A stretch of DNA of 64,000 nt from Candidatus Rifleibacteriota bacterium. Lineage in GTDB: Bacteria; Muiribacteriota; Ozemobacteria; Ozemobacterales; Ozemobacteraceae. Below the pieces are notes generated by a model. The model searched no databases, was not told the origin of the DNA, and saw only the letters and a list, made by a program, of their open reading frames with translations. The stretch is from the NCBI GenBank assembly GCA_015233155.1, contig JADFYG010000033.1, positions 1,093-65,092 of the forward strand, read 5' to 3'. Shown here in pieces: positions 29,563 through 38,869 of this stretch (the first letter of the stretch is position 1; each line of letters opens with the position of its first letter). A program made the translations under genes and the position numbers.

Positions 29563-30795
29563 TCAGATGGCATCCAGGTACGTTTTCTGCAGGAAATCCC
29601 GAATCTTCAACGGAATGGATGTGAAATAAACCTTGAATGTCGAGGACGATTCAGCGGGTGATTCTGTGACTTTGACGTACAAATCATCCTCCATTTCTCG
29701 GCCGTCACTCCCGATGAGAGCAAGCTTGAGGTTTCCAAAGCGTTCCGCCTTCATATTCGACCTGATAACGGCCGACCTGGCGCTAAGTCTAATGATTTCA
29801 CCCTCAATGGTTTCGTCTCCGGCGTGCTTGCCTTCCAGCACTGAGATCCTGACGCCTAATCCGGAAGTAATTTCCGTCATATTTTCCGGGGCTTTCTCGG
29901 GCAGATAAAGATTGAAGTCACCTTCGATTCCACACACCTCATAGATTTTAATTGGCGTCCTGATCCCCTTGGGATGCACTTCCTGGCAGGCAACTATCTT
30001 CAGGATAGATCCGCAGGCCTTGAGAGTACTCTCGGATATGAAAATCTGACCGCCAAGCGTATATGATTCCACACGCGCAGTGAGATTCACATTCTTGCCG
30101 ACGGCGCCGTATTTGGTCCTTTTGTCGGAGCCGATATTTCCCACGACCAGTTCGCCTGTATTAAGTCCTATCCCCTGTTCTACTTCCGGATAGCCACGCT
30201 CACGGCATTCACGGTTCACGTCACCCATTGCCCTCTGCATCTCGATTGCACACGCTGTTGCCTGCTGTGCATCGTCACTTCTGAACACAGGAGCTCCGAA
30301 AACAACGAAAATGGAATCTCCGATGAATTCAATTATCGTGCCGTTATAACGCATAATGATGTCGGTCATCTTTGACAGATAAATATTGATGATATTCATG
30401 ACTGTCTCTGCGGGGAGACTCTCGCTGATGGCCGTGAAACCGCGCAGATCGCTCATCAATATGGTTACAATGCGCGTCTCACCTCCCAGAACAAGTCCTT
30501 CACTGGAAAGGATCCCCTTGACAACATCGTCCGAAAGATAACGGCCGAAGGTCTTGCGTATGAGGTTGTTGGCAATTTCGAGCTTATTGTTGAGGTTGTT
30601 CAGTTTTTCCTGCTGTTTGTCGCTCAACCTTATCAGCCTGCGGAGCTGTTTGAACATATTCTTATACTGCTGAAGAAGATATGCATATTTGGAGAAGAGT
30701 GGTGAACCGTGATATTGCTCGTCTTTCAATACTCCTTCGGCTTCATCGATTGTTATCTCTTCAGTTTCGTAAAGGGTATTTTCGCTCTTCTCCAT
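29563..30795 (-). CDS. Class III nucleotidyl cyclase with C-terminal PilZ-like extension
   Basis: ILMSDLRGFTAISESLPAETVMNIIN, GTIIEFIGDSIFVVFGAP, GIGLNTGELVVGNIGS, TKYGAVGKNVNLTARVESYTLGGQIFIS. Confidence 0.92.
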   Translation of the reverse strand: MEKSENTLYETEEITIDEAEGVLKDEQYHGSPLFSKYAYLLQQYKNMFKQLRRLIRLSDKQQEKLNNLNNKLEIANNLIRKTFGRYLSDDVVKGILSSEGLVLGGETRIVTILMSDLRGFTAISESLPAETVMNIINIYLSKMTDIIMRYNGTIIEFIGDSIFVVFGAPVFRSDDAQQATACAIEMQRAMGDVNRECRERGYPEVEQGIGLNTGELVVGNIGSDKRTKYGAVGKNVNLTARVESYTLGGQIFISESTLKACGSILKIVACQEVHPKGIRTPIKIYEVCGIEGDFNLYLPEKAPENMTEITSGLGVRISVLEGKHAGDETIEGEIIRLSARSAVIRSNMKAERFGNLKLALIGSDGREMEDDLYVKVTESPAESSSTFKVYFTSIPLKIRDFLQKTYLDAI

Positions 30796-30820
30796 TATCT
30801 TTCCTTCCGTACCATTCTAT

Positions 30821-31204
30821 TCAACCTTTCTTCACGAGATTGAATTTCAACGATGTCATATCTTCCTTGAACTCCTCGCCATATTCGAGGGAACTTTCGT
30901 TTTCCTTGTCATAAATCCAGTTAACGACGATATTCTTGCCCCCTTCAACATTTGTTTCAAGCCTGTCAAACAAATTCATCAGTATCTTTGAAGAACTGCT
31001 GTTGAAGTATATCAGTTCGATACTCACGGTGAAGCACTCGTCATGCAGCCCGTCGAGATGCTTATTGAGCCACTTGAAGAATGGATCGTAAAATTCCGAT
31101 GTGTTTTCAGGATACGATTCGCCTGTGATCTCCAGAACGTTTTTTCCTTCGTCGAAAAAAATCCTCGGAGTGCTCTTTGTAGAATCTATTGCAAATGCCG
31201 CCAT
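30821..31204 (-). CDS. SiaC-like DUF1987 regulatory phosphoprotein
   Basis: About 127 aa; ITGESYPENTSEFYDPFFKWLNKHLD...FTVSIELIYFNSSSSKILMNLFDRLE typical DUF1987. Confidence 0.85.
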   Translation of the reverse strand: MAAFAIDSTKSTPRIFFDEGKNVLEITGESYPENTSEFYDPFFKWLNKHLDGLHDECFTVSIELIYFNSSSSKILMNLFDRLETNVEGGKNIVVNWIYDKENESSLEYGEEFKEDMTSLKFNLVKKG

Positions 31205-31207
31205 ATC

Positions 31208-31777
31208 TCACTCCCTGCTTATCAGAGTTACTAAAGTGAAGAAAGACTCACGCTCACTTAACTCGGAAAACTCGAATTCAAGCGGTTTGCTGGCATTTCT
31301 GGCCATTTCTATGAAGCCTAGTCCGGCTCCCTTGGAGTCTTCAGGGATCTCTTTTTTTCTCATTTCCTTATAATATGCCCTTAGCTGATCTTTATCCATT
31401 GAACGGATTTTTTCAAGCTTTTCCCTTATCCTGGCAACTTCTACTGTGTCCACCTTGTTGCCGCTGGCAACAAAATAATTACTTCCATCAAAACCTACTG
31501 ACAGGACTCCGACCTGCTGTTCCGCCAAATCGGGGGGAACGTTAGTTCCGCCGGAAACTGAGTAACGGATAATGTTTTGCATTTGTTCTACAAACATGGA
31601 AAAGACCTTCATGCTTGTTTGCGACTTCACTTCTTCCGTTTTCAATTTCTGTTTCAGGGTATCGCCAAGTTGAACCAGCAATTCCTGCGATATCTGCCCG
31701 TTGAAATACAAAAACACACCTTTTTCATCAAGATCTTTTTTCAAATCCAGTAGCTTGATCATGTCTGATTTTTCCAT
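31208..31777 (-). CDS. SiaB-family protein kinase (HATPase-like)
   Basis: FVEQMQNIIRYS...KGAGLGFIEMARNASKPLEFEFSEL; between SiaC-like and SiaA-like genes. Confidence 0.82.
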   Translation of the reverse strand: MEKSDMIKLLDLKKDLDEKGVFLYFNGQISQELLVQLGDTLKQKLKTEEVKSQTSMKVFSMFVEQMQNIIRYSVSGGTNVPPDLAEQQVGVLSVGFDGSNYFVASGNKVDTVEVARIREKLEKIRSMDKDQLRAYYKEMRKKEIPEDSKGAGLGFIEMARNASKPLEFEFSELSERESFFTLVTLISRE

Positions 31778-31798
31778 TCTCCCTTGAAATCGAATCGT

Positions 31799-34018
31799 TC
31801 AGATGCTGAACCCTATTACAGTTACATCATCCAGTCGTTCATTGTCACCGATATGCTCGTTGAAGGCGTTAAGAAGCATTTCCCTCTGCTGGTGGAAAGG
31901 GCGTTTGCCTATCTCATTCAATAGCGCTCTGAAGCGTCTGTTTCCAAATGAAAAACCGTTCTTGCCTCCGGTCTGATCGACATAACCGTCTGTCGAAAGG
32001 TAAAACGACATATCATCGGACATCGCCACCTTTATGTTCGTGAAATTAAGATCCGAAGACGATGCTTTGTATCCGATGCTCTGCCTGTCGCCCTTCAGGA
32101 CTTCAACATAGCCATTACTGATGCAGTAAAGCGGCAATCTCGCCCCGGAAAACTCCAGTTCCTTCTCACGAGGTTTTACAATGCACACGGCGGCATCCAT
32201 CCCGACGTCGAAGAGATCATGTTCGGAGTTAGTCAGTAACAGGGATTTTACCGCACGGTTCAGCCTCTTTAGTATCTCCGCCGGATCATGACAGCGGTCC
32301 TCGTTGATTATCTTTTTCAGGCTTGACGACGCAATCATCGTCATAAAAGCGCCCGGTACCCCGTGGCCGGTGCAGTCCACTATTGCGACGATATAACTGT
32401 GCTCAAGAATCTCGGCAAAATAGATGTCCCCGCCGACGATGTCCTTCGGCATCCATATGAACAGACTGTTCGGAAGATGCGCCATGACCGTATCGCTATC
32501 CGGCAGGAGCGAACCCTGTATCATCTTTGCATAACGAATACCGTTAAGGATTTTGTTGTTGGCTGCATTGACCTCCGTCAGTGAGGCTTGCAGCTCGGAC
32601 GTTCTTTCGGCCACCCTTTGTTCCAGTGTCCTGTTATGCTCCGCCAACTCTTCTATGAGCGCCTTGTTTGTCGCATCGCTGGCCCTGAGATCAGAGAGCA
32701 TGCTGTTGAATATCTCTCCCAGTTCCCTCGTTTCCACAGTGCCCGCCACGGGAGATTCTCCAGAGTATATTCCCTCACTCTTGATCTTTCCGATCGAGTC
32801 AGCAAGCCTGCTGATCGGCACTGTAAGACTTTTCGCGAAAAGAATGACGGTCACTATCCCCGCGATAAGCACGATTACCGAGATCAAAAGGAACTTTTCG
32901 ATGACCTTACTGATCTGGTTATTAATCAACAAGGCCTTCATGGAAGTTTCTTTTACTATGTTGTCGATATAGACGCCTGTCCCGATAATCCATCCCCATG
33001 GCTTGAATACTTTTACAAATGACAATTTAGGAACCGGGTCACTCATGCCTTCCTTTGTAGGCTTTGGCCAGACATAATCCACAAAACCCTCACCCTCATC
33101 ATTTTTGCATGCCTCTGCCATCGCCTGGAAAAGGTTCTTCCTGATGCTCAATGCGTTGTTGAATTTCGGATCATCCAGGATCTTGCCGTCAAGCTCTGGC
33201 ATAGTCGGGTGCATAATCATGCTGGGGTATGGAAGCGCAGTGTCGTTGATCCAGAAATAGCCGGTCCCGTCGTCATACCTTATTTTGCTTATGTCTCCTT
33301 TGCTTTTTTCCTTGGCATCGACAAGTGCGTCATCGATATAGATACCGGTTCCGATTATTATGTCCCATTCAGTGAATAGTTTTACATATGAAAGCTTTGG
33401 CACCTGAGCGCTAAGCCCGTCGTTTGTCGGTTTCGGCCAGAAATAGTCGATGAAACCTTCTCCTTTTGCCTTCGTGACCTCTGCGAAGGCCTGAAAGAGG
33501 TTCTTCTTTATTCCAAGTGCGCAGTTGAATTTCGGGTCGTCAAGCACGGTGCCGTCTAGCGCTGGCAGCGTCGGGTGCATAATCATCCGCGGGTATGGAA
33601 GCGTAGTGTCGTTGATCCAGAAATAGCCTGTCCCGTTGTCATACCTTATGCCACTGATCGTACTGAAAGCCTCTTTTTTGGCCTGATCGAGAGATATTTT
33701 CCCTTCCTTCGCCATTTTAGAGTACATTCTGAGAATCGGCTCAACGATGCTGATCGCGTCTTTCAGTCGCACACCGTAGCTTTCTTCGAGAAACTTCTTG
33801 TCATGAGCTATAGCGTCATTCTTCTCCAAAATCCCGTAGGCCATGTATGCCAGATTCTTGAGATTATGCCTGACTTTCGCAAGTTCATCCGCCTGGTATT
33901 TCTGTATGTCATCCTCTCCCTGCTTCTTGATCGTAAACACCGCAACCAAAGTTACGGTCACCATAGATACGATCACGATTGCAGTAGTTATTATAATAAG
34001 CAAACTTCTGATCTTCAT
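31799..34018 (-). CDS. SiaA-like receptor phosphatase: tandem Cache domains, HAMP, coiled coil, SpoIIE/PP2C phosphatase
   Basis: Two DDGTGYFWIND Cache units, HAMP region, phosphatase motifs WMPKDIVGGDIYF, VAIVDCTGHGVPGAFMTMIA, LSTDGYVDQTGG. Confidence 0.92.
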   Translation of the reverse strand: MKIRSLLIIITTAIVIVSMVTVTLVAVFTIKKQGEDDIQKYQADELAKVRHNLKNLAYMAYGILEKNDAIAHDKKFLEESYGVRLKDAISIVEPILRMYSKMAKEGKISLDQAKKEAFSTISGIRYDNGTGYFWINDTTLPYPRMIMHPTLPALDGTVLDDPKFNCALGIKKNLFQAFAEVTKAKGEGFIDYFWPKPTNDGLSAQVPKLSYVKLFTEWDIIIGTGIYIDDALVDAKEKSKGDISKIRYDDGTGYFWINDTALPYPSMIMHPTMPELDGKILDDPKFNNALSIRKNLFQAMAEACKNDEGEGFVDYVWPKPTKEGMSDPVPKLSFVKVFKPWGWIIGTGVYIDNIVKETSMKALLINNQISKVIEKFLLISVIVLIAGIVTVILFAKSLTVPISRLADSIGKIKSEGIYSGESPVAGTVETRELGEIFNSMLSDLRASDATNKALIEELAEHNRTLEQRVAERTSELQASLTEVNAANNKILNGIRYAKMIQGSLLPDSDTVMAHLPNSLFIWMPKDIVGGDIYFAEILEHSYIVAIVDCTGHGVPGAFMTMIASSSLKKIINEDRCHDPAEILKRLNRAVKSLLLTNSEHDLFDVGMDAAVCIVKPREKELEFSGARLPLYCISNGYVEVLKGDRQSIGYKASSSDLNFTNIKVAMSDDMSFYLSTDGYVDQTGGKNGFSFGNRRFRALLNEIGKRPFHQQREMLLNAFNEHIGDNERLDDVTVIGFSI

Positions 34019-34357
34019 TATTCCTGCACCCGTCTTGATTGAAAATTACCCCCGCTTGCTACCCGGCCATCGAAAGCGTCCGTCTCAGAATTTTAACCGT
34101 TGCCAAATCGACGATGATAAACTCACAAAACGCTGACAGACCAATTCTAATGCCACTCTCAGAGGTATTCAGGCTACCACGCACATCACACGATGTCAAA
34201 AATCTTGTTTCTATGATATTCTTGGATAATTGAAGGACTTACAATTTACCGAGCTATTCGGAGCCAGTCAGATTGATGTGTGAGACCGATTTGAAATACC
34301 CCGAAGAACGAATCGATTCGTTGCGATTAACGATAAGCGAGGGGGCTGAAGACTAAA

Positions 34358-36937
34358 ATGATTGCCCTGCCCGATCTTCTGAATATCAATATTTTTCGCG
34401 ACTTCCTTCAGGAAGATCTTGAAAAGATCTTCCCCAGCCTGACTGAGAGAACTTTTTCGTCCGAGGAGATGATCATTTTCCGGGGTGATCCGGGATACTC
34501 GCTGTTCCTGATTCTCAGCGGAACTGTTGCCGTGACTCTCATTAATGATGAGGGGATCGAGTATACGATCAATACCCAGGGTCCGGGGGATAATTTTGGC
34601 GAAATGGCGCTGATGACGGGCGAACCGCGCTCAGCCAATGTGAAGGCTGTTACGGACGTTCGTCTGGCGGAGCTCTCCCAGGAAGCATTTTTTGAACTGC
34701 TCTCAAACTTCCCCAAACTGGGCGACGACTTTCTTCATCAGCTGGCTCAGAGGCGAGGGAAAACTCTGGCGCGACAGCATTTTGCCGATCTTGAACGCGC
34801 TGAGATCATTGCAACACTTTTTGCTCAGCAGCCTCCCGATATCAACTGCTTTCTCGGGAAATCCAGCTGGACAAAAGAGACCAATGACTCTATCGACAGA
34901 ATTGCCAACTCGACAACGAATATTCTGATTCTCGGCGAAAGGGGAACCGGCAAGGATCTTGCCGCACGACTGATTCATTTTCACAGTGCAGCCGGATCTC
35001 GCCCTCTGTTCCATCTGGATTGCGCTAATCCCCCTCCCATTCAACGCAAATCCGTTACTGAAAAAGCGAATAACGCGGATGAATGCCATCAGGAAATTGC
35101 CCAGGAATCGGCTCTGTTCGGCCACGCAGCCGATGCGGGGAGCTTTGCCAGAGGGTTCAGGAAGGGATACCTGGAGTTGGCGAACGGTGGGACTGTAATT
35201 CTGGAAAATATAGAATCGATGACGGCTCATGTACAGCAACTTTTCAAGCAGTATCTCAAGGGAGGAACCTTTGCCCGCCTGGGGGAATCGCGACAGATAT
35301 ATTCCAAGACCCGTCTTATTGCCACTTCCACCAGAACACTCGAGGAATTGAATACCCGTGGAGTGCTTGATCCAGAGCTTCTGCCGCTTTTCAACGCGGA
35401 ATTTCTACAGATGAAGCCCCTTCGCGAACGCAAGAAGGATATTCCGGTGTTGGCGGAACACCTCGTCCAGGAATACAATAAAAAATTCGCCAAGAAAGTT
35501 ATCGGCTTTTCAAATGAGGCTCTCAATCTCATGGTCGATCATGAATGGCCGCTGAATGTAGATGAAATGCATCAGGTGCTGGAACGCGCTATTGTAGTAG
35601 CCGACGCCGAAACAATTATGGAGAGTCAGCTATTCCTGAATATCCCGACTTTTTCCACTACCGGGAAATTCAACCTGCTGAAGGTTCCGTTCATCAGGGA
35701 ACTGGCGAATCTTGATTCATTTCCGGCGGGATTGCGTATTGTCACGTTCCCGTTCATCATCGGCCTGATATTACTGACACTACTCGGTCCAACACAAAAT
35801 AATCCGGCAAACCTTGTCGTATGGGCAATATGGTGGCCGTTCCTGATCTTCTCGATAATTTTCGGTGCGCGGAGCTGGTGCGGCTATTGCCCAATGCCGG
35901 TTCTAAGTGACGGTGTGAACTACTTCAAGAAGAGATTCCATTCGGTGCCGGATATACTCGCCAAATATGGTTTATGGATCGGGATTGCCGGATTTGCCCT
36001 GATCCTTACAGCCGAGCATGCCACGCACATGTTTACTGAGGCACGTGCGACCAGTGTTCTGCTCATCTGCATTCTTGCCGGCACGACCATGACCAATTTC
36101 ATCTTCGGCAAACGCAGCTGGTGCAAATACTTCTGCCCGCTGGGAAGGATGGTTTCAAGCTCCACCGCAGTTTCCCTGATTGAACTTGGAAGCAACAGCA
36201 ATGTCTGTTCGAGTCAGTGCCACAATCATGACTGCGTTAAAGCGGGAAACTGTCCCATGGGCATTCATCCCGCCACTGCCGTGATCAGCAAGGATTGCAT
36301 TCTGTGCCTTTCCTGCCTGAAGAGATGCAAGCATCAATCTGTGAGAATCGACCTTCGTTTCCCCTGGTATGAACTGTCAGCCAGGGAAAAATGGAACGCG
36401 GCGGAGGCTTTCTTTGCCGTGTTATTGACTGCCCTGGTTCTTGCCTTGAAACTGCCCTCCTGGGGGCCTCTTGCCGACTTAGCAAAACATCAGATGTTTA
36501 ATGGTTCCGGCATTGGAGATGTTTCACTTTCTGTATTAATCGGAGTTCTCTATATTTTCATTTTTGTCGCAGCTTCCGGCTTCTTTACTGAAGACTCCTG
36601 GAAAAAGAATTTCGCAATTCTGGGATCCGCCTATCTGTTTTTGGCTTTCTCCGGTTTTTTCAACATATATTTTCATGAATTCGTTTATCACGGAGGCAAT
36701 CTCCTCCCATGGATTCAGGAGATGGCCGGGTTCGGGACTATTATTCCAAACGAATGGATTACGCCGGAATTGGGTACATTAAAAGCCGTCATTCCCATGG
36801 TTACTCTTCTCAGTTCCACGGCTTCATTTCTGCTTCTCACCAGATTGCACAGGAAATATTCACTTTCCCGGTTCGTGTTGCTGGCTCACAGGGGTATGAT
36901 CATTATCACGACCTTGATATTTCTCGTTATACTTTAA
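34358..36937 (+). CDS. cNMP-binding domain + degenerate sigma54-type AAA+ domain + membrane NapH/NosR-like 4Fe-4S protein
   Basis: GDNFGEMALMTGEPRSANVKA (CNB), GERGTGKD Walker A, GTVILENIE altered Walker B, multiple TM segments, SWCGYCPMPV, SWCKYFCPLGR, CILCLSCLKRCKH. Confidence 0.9.
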   Translation: MIALPDLLNINIFRDFLQEDLEKIFPSLTERTFSSEEMIIFRGDPGYSLFLILSGTVAVTLINDEGIEYTINTQGPGDNFGEMALMTGEPRSANVKAVTDVRLAELSQEAFFELLSNFPKLGDDFLHQLAQRRGKTLARQHFADLERAEIIATLFAQQPPDINCFLGKSSWTKETNDSIDRIANSTTNILILGERGTGKDLAARLIHFHSAAGSRPLFHLDCANPPPIQRKSVTEKANNADECHQEIAQESALFGHAADAGSFARGFRKGYLELANGGTVILENIESMTAHVQQLFKQYLKGGTFARLGESRQIYSKTRLIATSTRTLEELNTRGVLDPELLPLFNAEFLQMKPLRERKKDIPVLAEHLVQEYNKKFAKKVIGFSNEALNLMVDHEWPLNVDEMHQVLERAIVVADAETIMESQLFLNIPTFSTTGKFNLLKVPFIRELANLDSFPAGLRIVTFPFIIGLILLTLLGPTQNNPANLVVWAIWWPFLIFSIIFGARSWCGYCPMPVLSDGVNYFKKRFHSVPDILAKYGLWIGIAGFALILTAEHATHMFTEARATSVLLICILAGTTMTNFIFGKRSWCKYFCPLGRMVSSSTAVSLIELGSNSNVCSSQCHNHDCVKAGNCPMGIHPATAVISKDCILCLSCLKRCKHQSVRIDLRFPWYELSAREKWNAAEAFFAVLLTALVLALKLPSWGPLADLAKHQMFNGSGIGDVSLSVLIGVLYIFIFVAASGFFTEDSWKKNFAILGSAYLFLAFSGFFNIYFHEFVYHGGNLLPWIQEMAGFGTIIPNEWITPELGTLKAVIPMVTLLSSTASFLLLTRLHRKYSLSRFVLLAHRGMIIITTLIFLVIL

Positions 36938-37450
36938 CCAGCTGTATTGAAATTGCTGTGCCCTGAACTTCGATGCTGCTGCTATCGGTCTTTTTATAAT
37001 ATATTATGTAGCAAAATTATCACTTATGGCATTGACCAGTTTTTCCCGGTTAGCTCTAACATTTATAAGATTATCAAATGGGTCAGAAATCGCACGAAAA
37101 CAATGGTATCATATATCGAGCGAGCTCGTCGATGTTCGATCTCGCTTCGAATATGTGTTTAACTATTTTTTTCTCCACTTGCGGCGGCCGCACAGAAATC
37201 GAAACAAAAGGGACGGAAGGGCTCCAGCGGCCAACCCCCAATTCCATTTTTATTTTCCGCAGAAAAGGCTGCTCAAAATCAGGAATAGACAGGAGGACGA
37301 CGGTCAACGTGATTGGTCACTGTCTCACAACGGCTGTGATAATGCGGTGGGAAGGCGAGTTCCCCGAGTTTCCGCCCCGGGACACCGGCTCCTCATACGC
37401 AGTTGGAGTAAGACTTACGATGGACGTTAACTTGCTACGCGAGACAAGGT

Positions 37451-38560
37451 ATGGATTATAAGCTCGTTTTGATGATAACCGGCAAGTGCAATCTTGCTTG
37501 CGATTATTGTTATAATAGACATCACGTTGATGAGAACACAATGTCGATGGAAATCGCATGTCGGGCCATTCGTTTGGCAGCGGAAAAAGTGAACGCGGGC
37601 GAATCGCTTACATTGCATTTCTTCGGCGGCGAGCCGCTGACGGCTTACGAACTAATGACGGATATTCAAAAAGAAGCGACCGGAATCTGCCGCTCACGTG
37701 ATATTTCTCTCGTTTCATCGTGTTCGACCAACGGAACCTTGTTAACGGCGGAAAAATATAAGAATTTGGAGGATTTGGGGATCGAGACCATGCTGAGCCT
37801 GGACGGCATAAAGGTTGCCCAGGACACGCATCGGCGATTTCCGGATGGCGGATCTTCATATGAAGTCATCAAACGCTTATGGGAAGAAAAGATAATCGAT
37901 GCCGAAAAAATCTTGGTAAATATCGTACTAACGCCTAAGAATATTGTCGAACTTACCGCAAGTGTCTCAGGCTTGGTGGAAATCGGGTTCAGAAAACTTT
38001 CATTCAGCCCGGATTATTCGGCGGATTGGAATGAGAATGCCAGGCAGGCGGCGAAAGAGGCTTTTGTCGAATTGATAAGGAGATATTCGATCTGGATGCG
38101 CGATGAACTGCCTGTATATTTTTCCTTCGTCGAGGAAAAAATTCGCAGACTACTGATGAATGGACGATATGAGTGGGTGAACCCATGTTCCTTCGGGACG
38201 CGTGAGATTGCTGTTGCGCCGGACGGAAGCATATTTCCATGCGAACGGTTCATCTGCAAGGGAGCGAAGTCGGGCTTTTGTATCGGCAACATTATGATTA
38301 TTTCAGGCATCGATTTGAATGCCGACTCGGGCCGGATTGACGCAGGCCATGGGAAGGAAGATTCCAAAATACGGGGCCACAAACGGTGTGGACTACCGAA
38401 CATATGTCTGAACTGTAATTTCAGAGCTGCATGTACGAATGCATGCGGCTGTGTCAATTTCGAGCGCACCGGGGACATAGATTGTCCGGATGAACTGATA
38501 TGTTTCTTCGAGCGGCTTTTCATCGAGTCTGCGCAATTAGCGATGAAAATGATGTCTTGA
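37451..38560 (+). CDS. Radical SAM/SPASM protein (peptide-maturase-like)
   Basis: CNLACDYCYNR (CxxxCxxC), FFGGEPL, C-terminal Cys-rich CGLPNICLNCNFRAACTNACGCVN...CPDELIC. Confidence 0.9.
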   Translation: MDYKLVLMITGKCNLACDYCYNRHHVDENTMSMEIACRAIRLAAEKVNAGESLTLHFFGGEPLTAYELMTDIQKEATGICRSRDISLVSSCSTNGTLLTAEKYKNLEDLGIETMLSLDGIKVAQDTHRRFPDGGSSYEVIKRLWEEKIIDAEKILVNIVLTPKNIVELTASVSGLVEIGFRKLSFSPDYSADWNENARQAAKEAFVELIRRYSIWMRDELPVYFSFVEEKIRRLLMNGRYEWVNPCSFGTREIAVAPDGSIFPCERFICKGAKSGFCIGNIMIISGIDLNADSGRIDAGHGKEDSKIRGHKRCGLPNICLNCNFRAACTNACGCVNFERTGDIDCPDELICFFERLFIESAQLAMKMMS

Positions 38561-38655
38561 GATGGCAGCCTGAGATTGAGGCAAAGATAACGGAGAGCGA
38601 AGCTGCGGATCTTGCAGCGTGCATAGCTAAAGTGAAAAAGCCGGGAGAAGATTAA
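38557..38655 (+). CDS. Small coupled ORF (32 aa), candidate peptide
   Basis: TTG start overlaps the rSAM stop (TTGA); (M)RWQPEIEAKITESEAADLAACIAKVKKPGED, stop adjacent to next ATG. Confidence 0.3.
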   Translation: MRWQPEIEAKITESEAADLAACIAKVKKPGED

Positions 38656-38865
38656 ATGGATATCTCAACAGTCGTGCTTCACGTGATTCCACGTCAGTCG
38701 CGTTACGCCTGCAAAAAGTTCGAGTTCGCCCTGTTTACGATTTTGAATTGCCGAAAAGAATTTGATATGTGGTATAATCTGATAGAATATCGTGTTTCAA
38801 TGATGCTTTGCAGCAGGTATTGGAAATATCGCTTGAAAGCGCATTCCGATGAGAAAAGGATTTGA
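38656..38865 (+). CDS. Small Cys-containing hypothetical ORF
   Basis: ATG immediately follows the upstream TAA; MDISTVVLHVIPRQSRYACKKFEFALFTILNCRKEF... Confidence 0.3.
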   Translation: MDISTVVLHVIPRQSRYACKKFEFALFTILNCRKEFDMWYNLIEYRVSMMLCSRYWKYRLKAHSDEKRI

Positions 38866-38869
38866 CTAA

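Noticed and set aside
29563-36937. Considered a Pycsar/CBASS-type anti-phage system because a nucleotide cyclase sits next to a cNMP-binding membrane protein
   Set aside because: The SiaABC phospho-switch, Cache receptor and NapH-like ferredoxin effector fit metabolic or redox signalling better than known defence effectors (TIR, TM killer)
37078-37461. 127-aa ORF upstream of the rSAM gene as a possible RiPP precursor
   Set aside because: No ribosome-binding site or leader/core pattern visible, overlapping ORFs in two frames, non-coding-like composition; not supported enough to call
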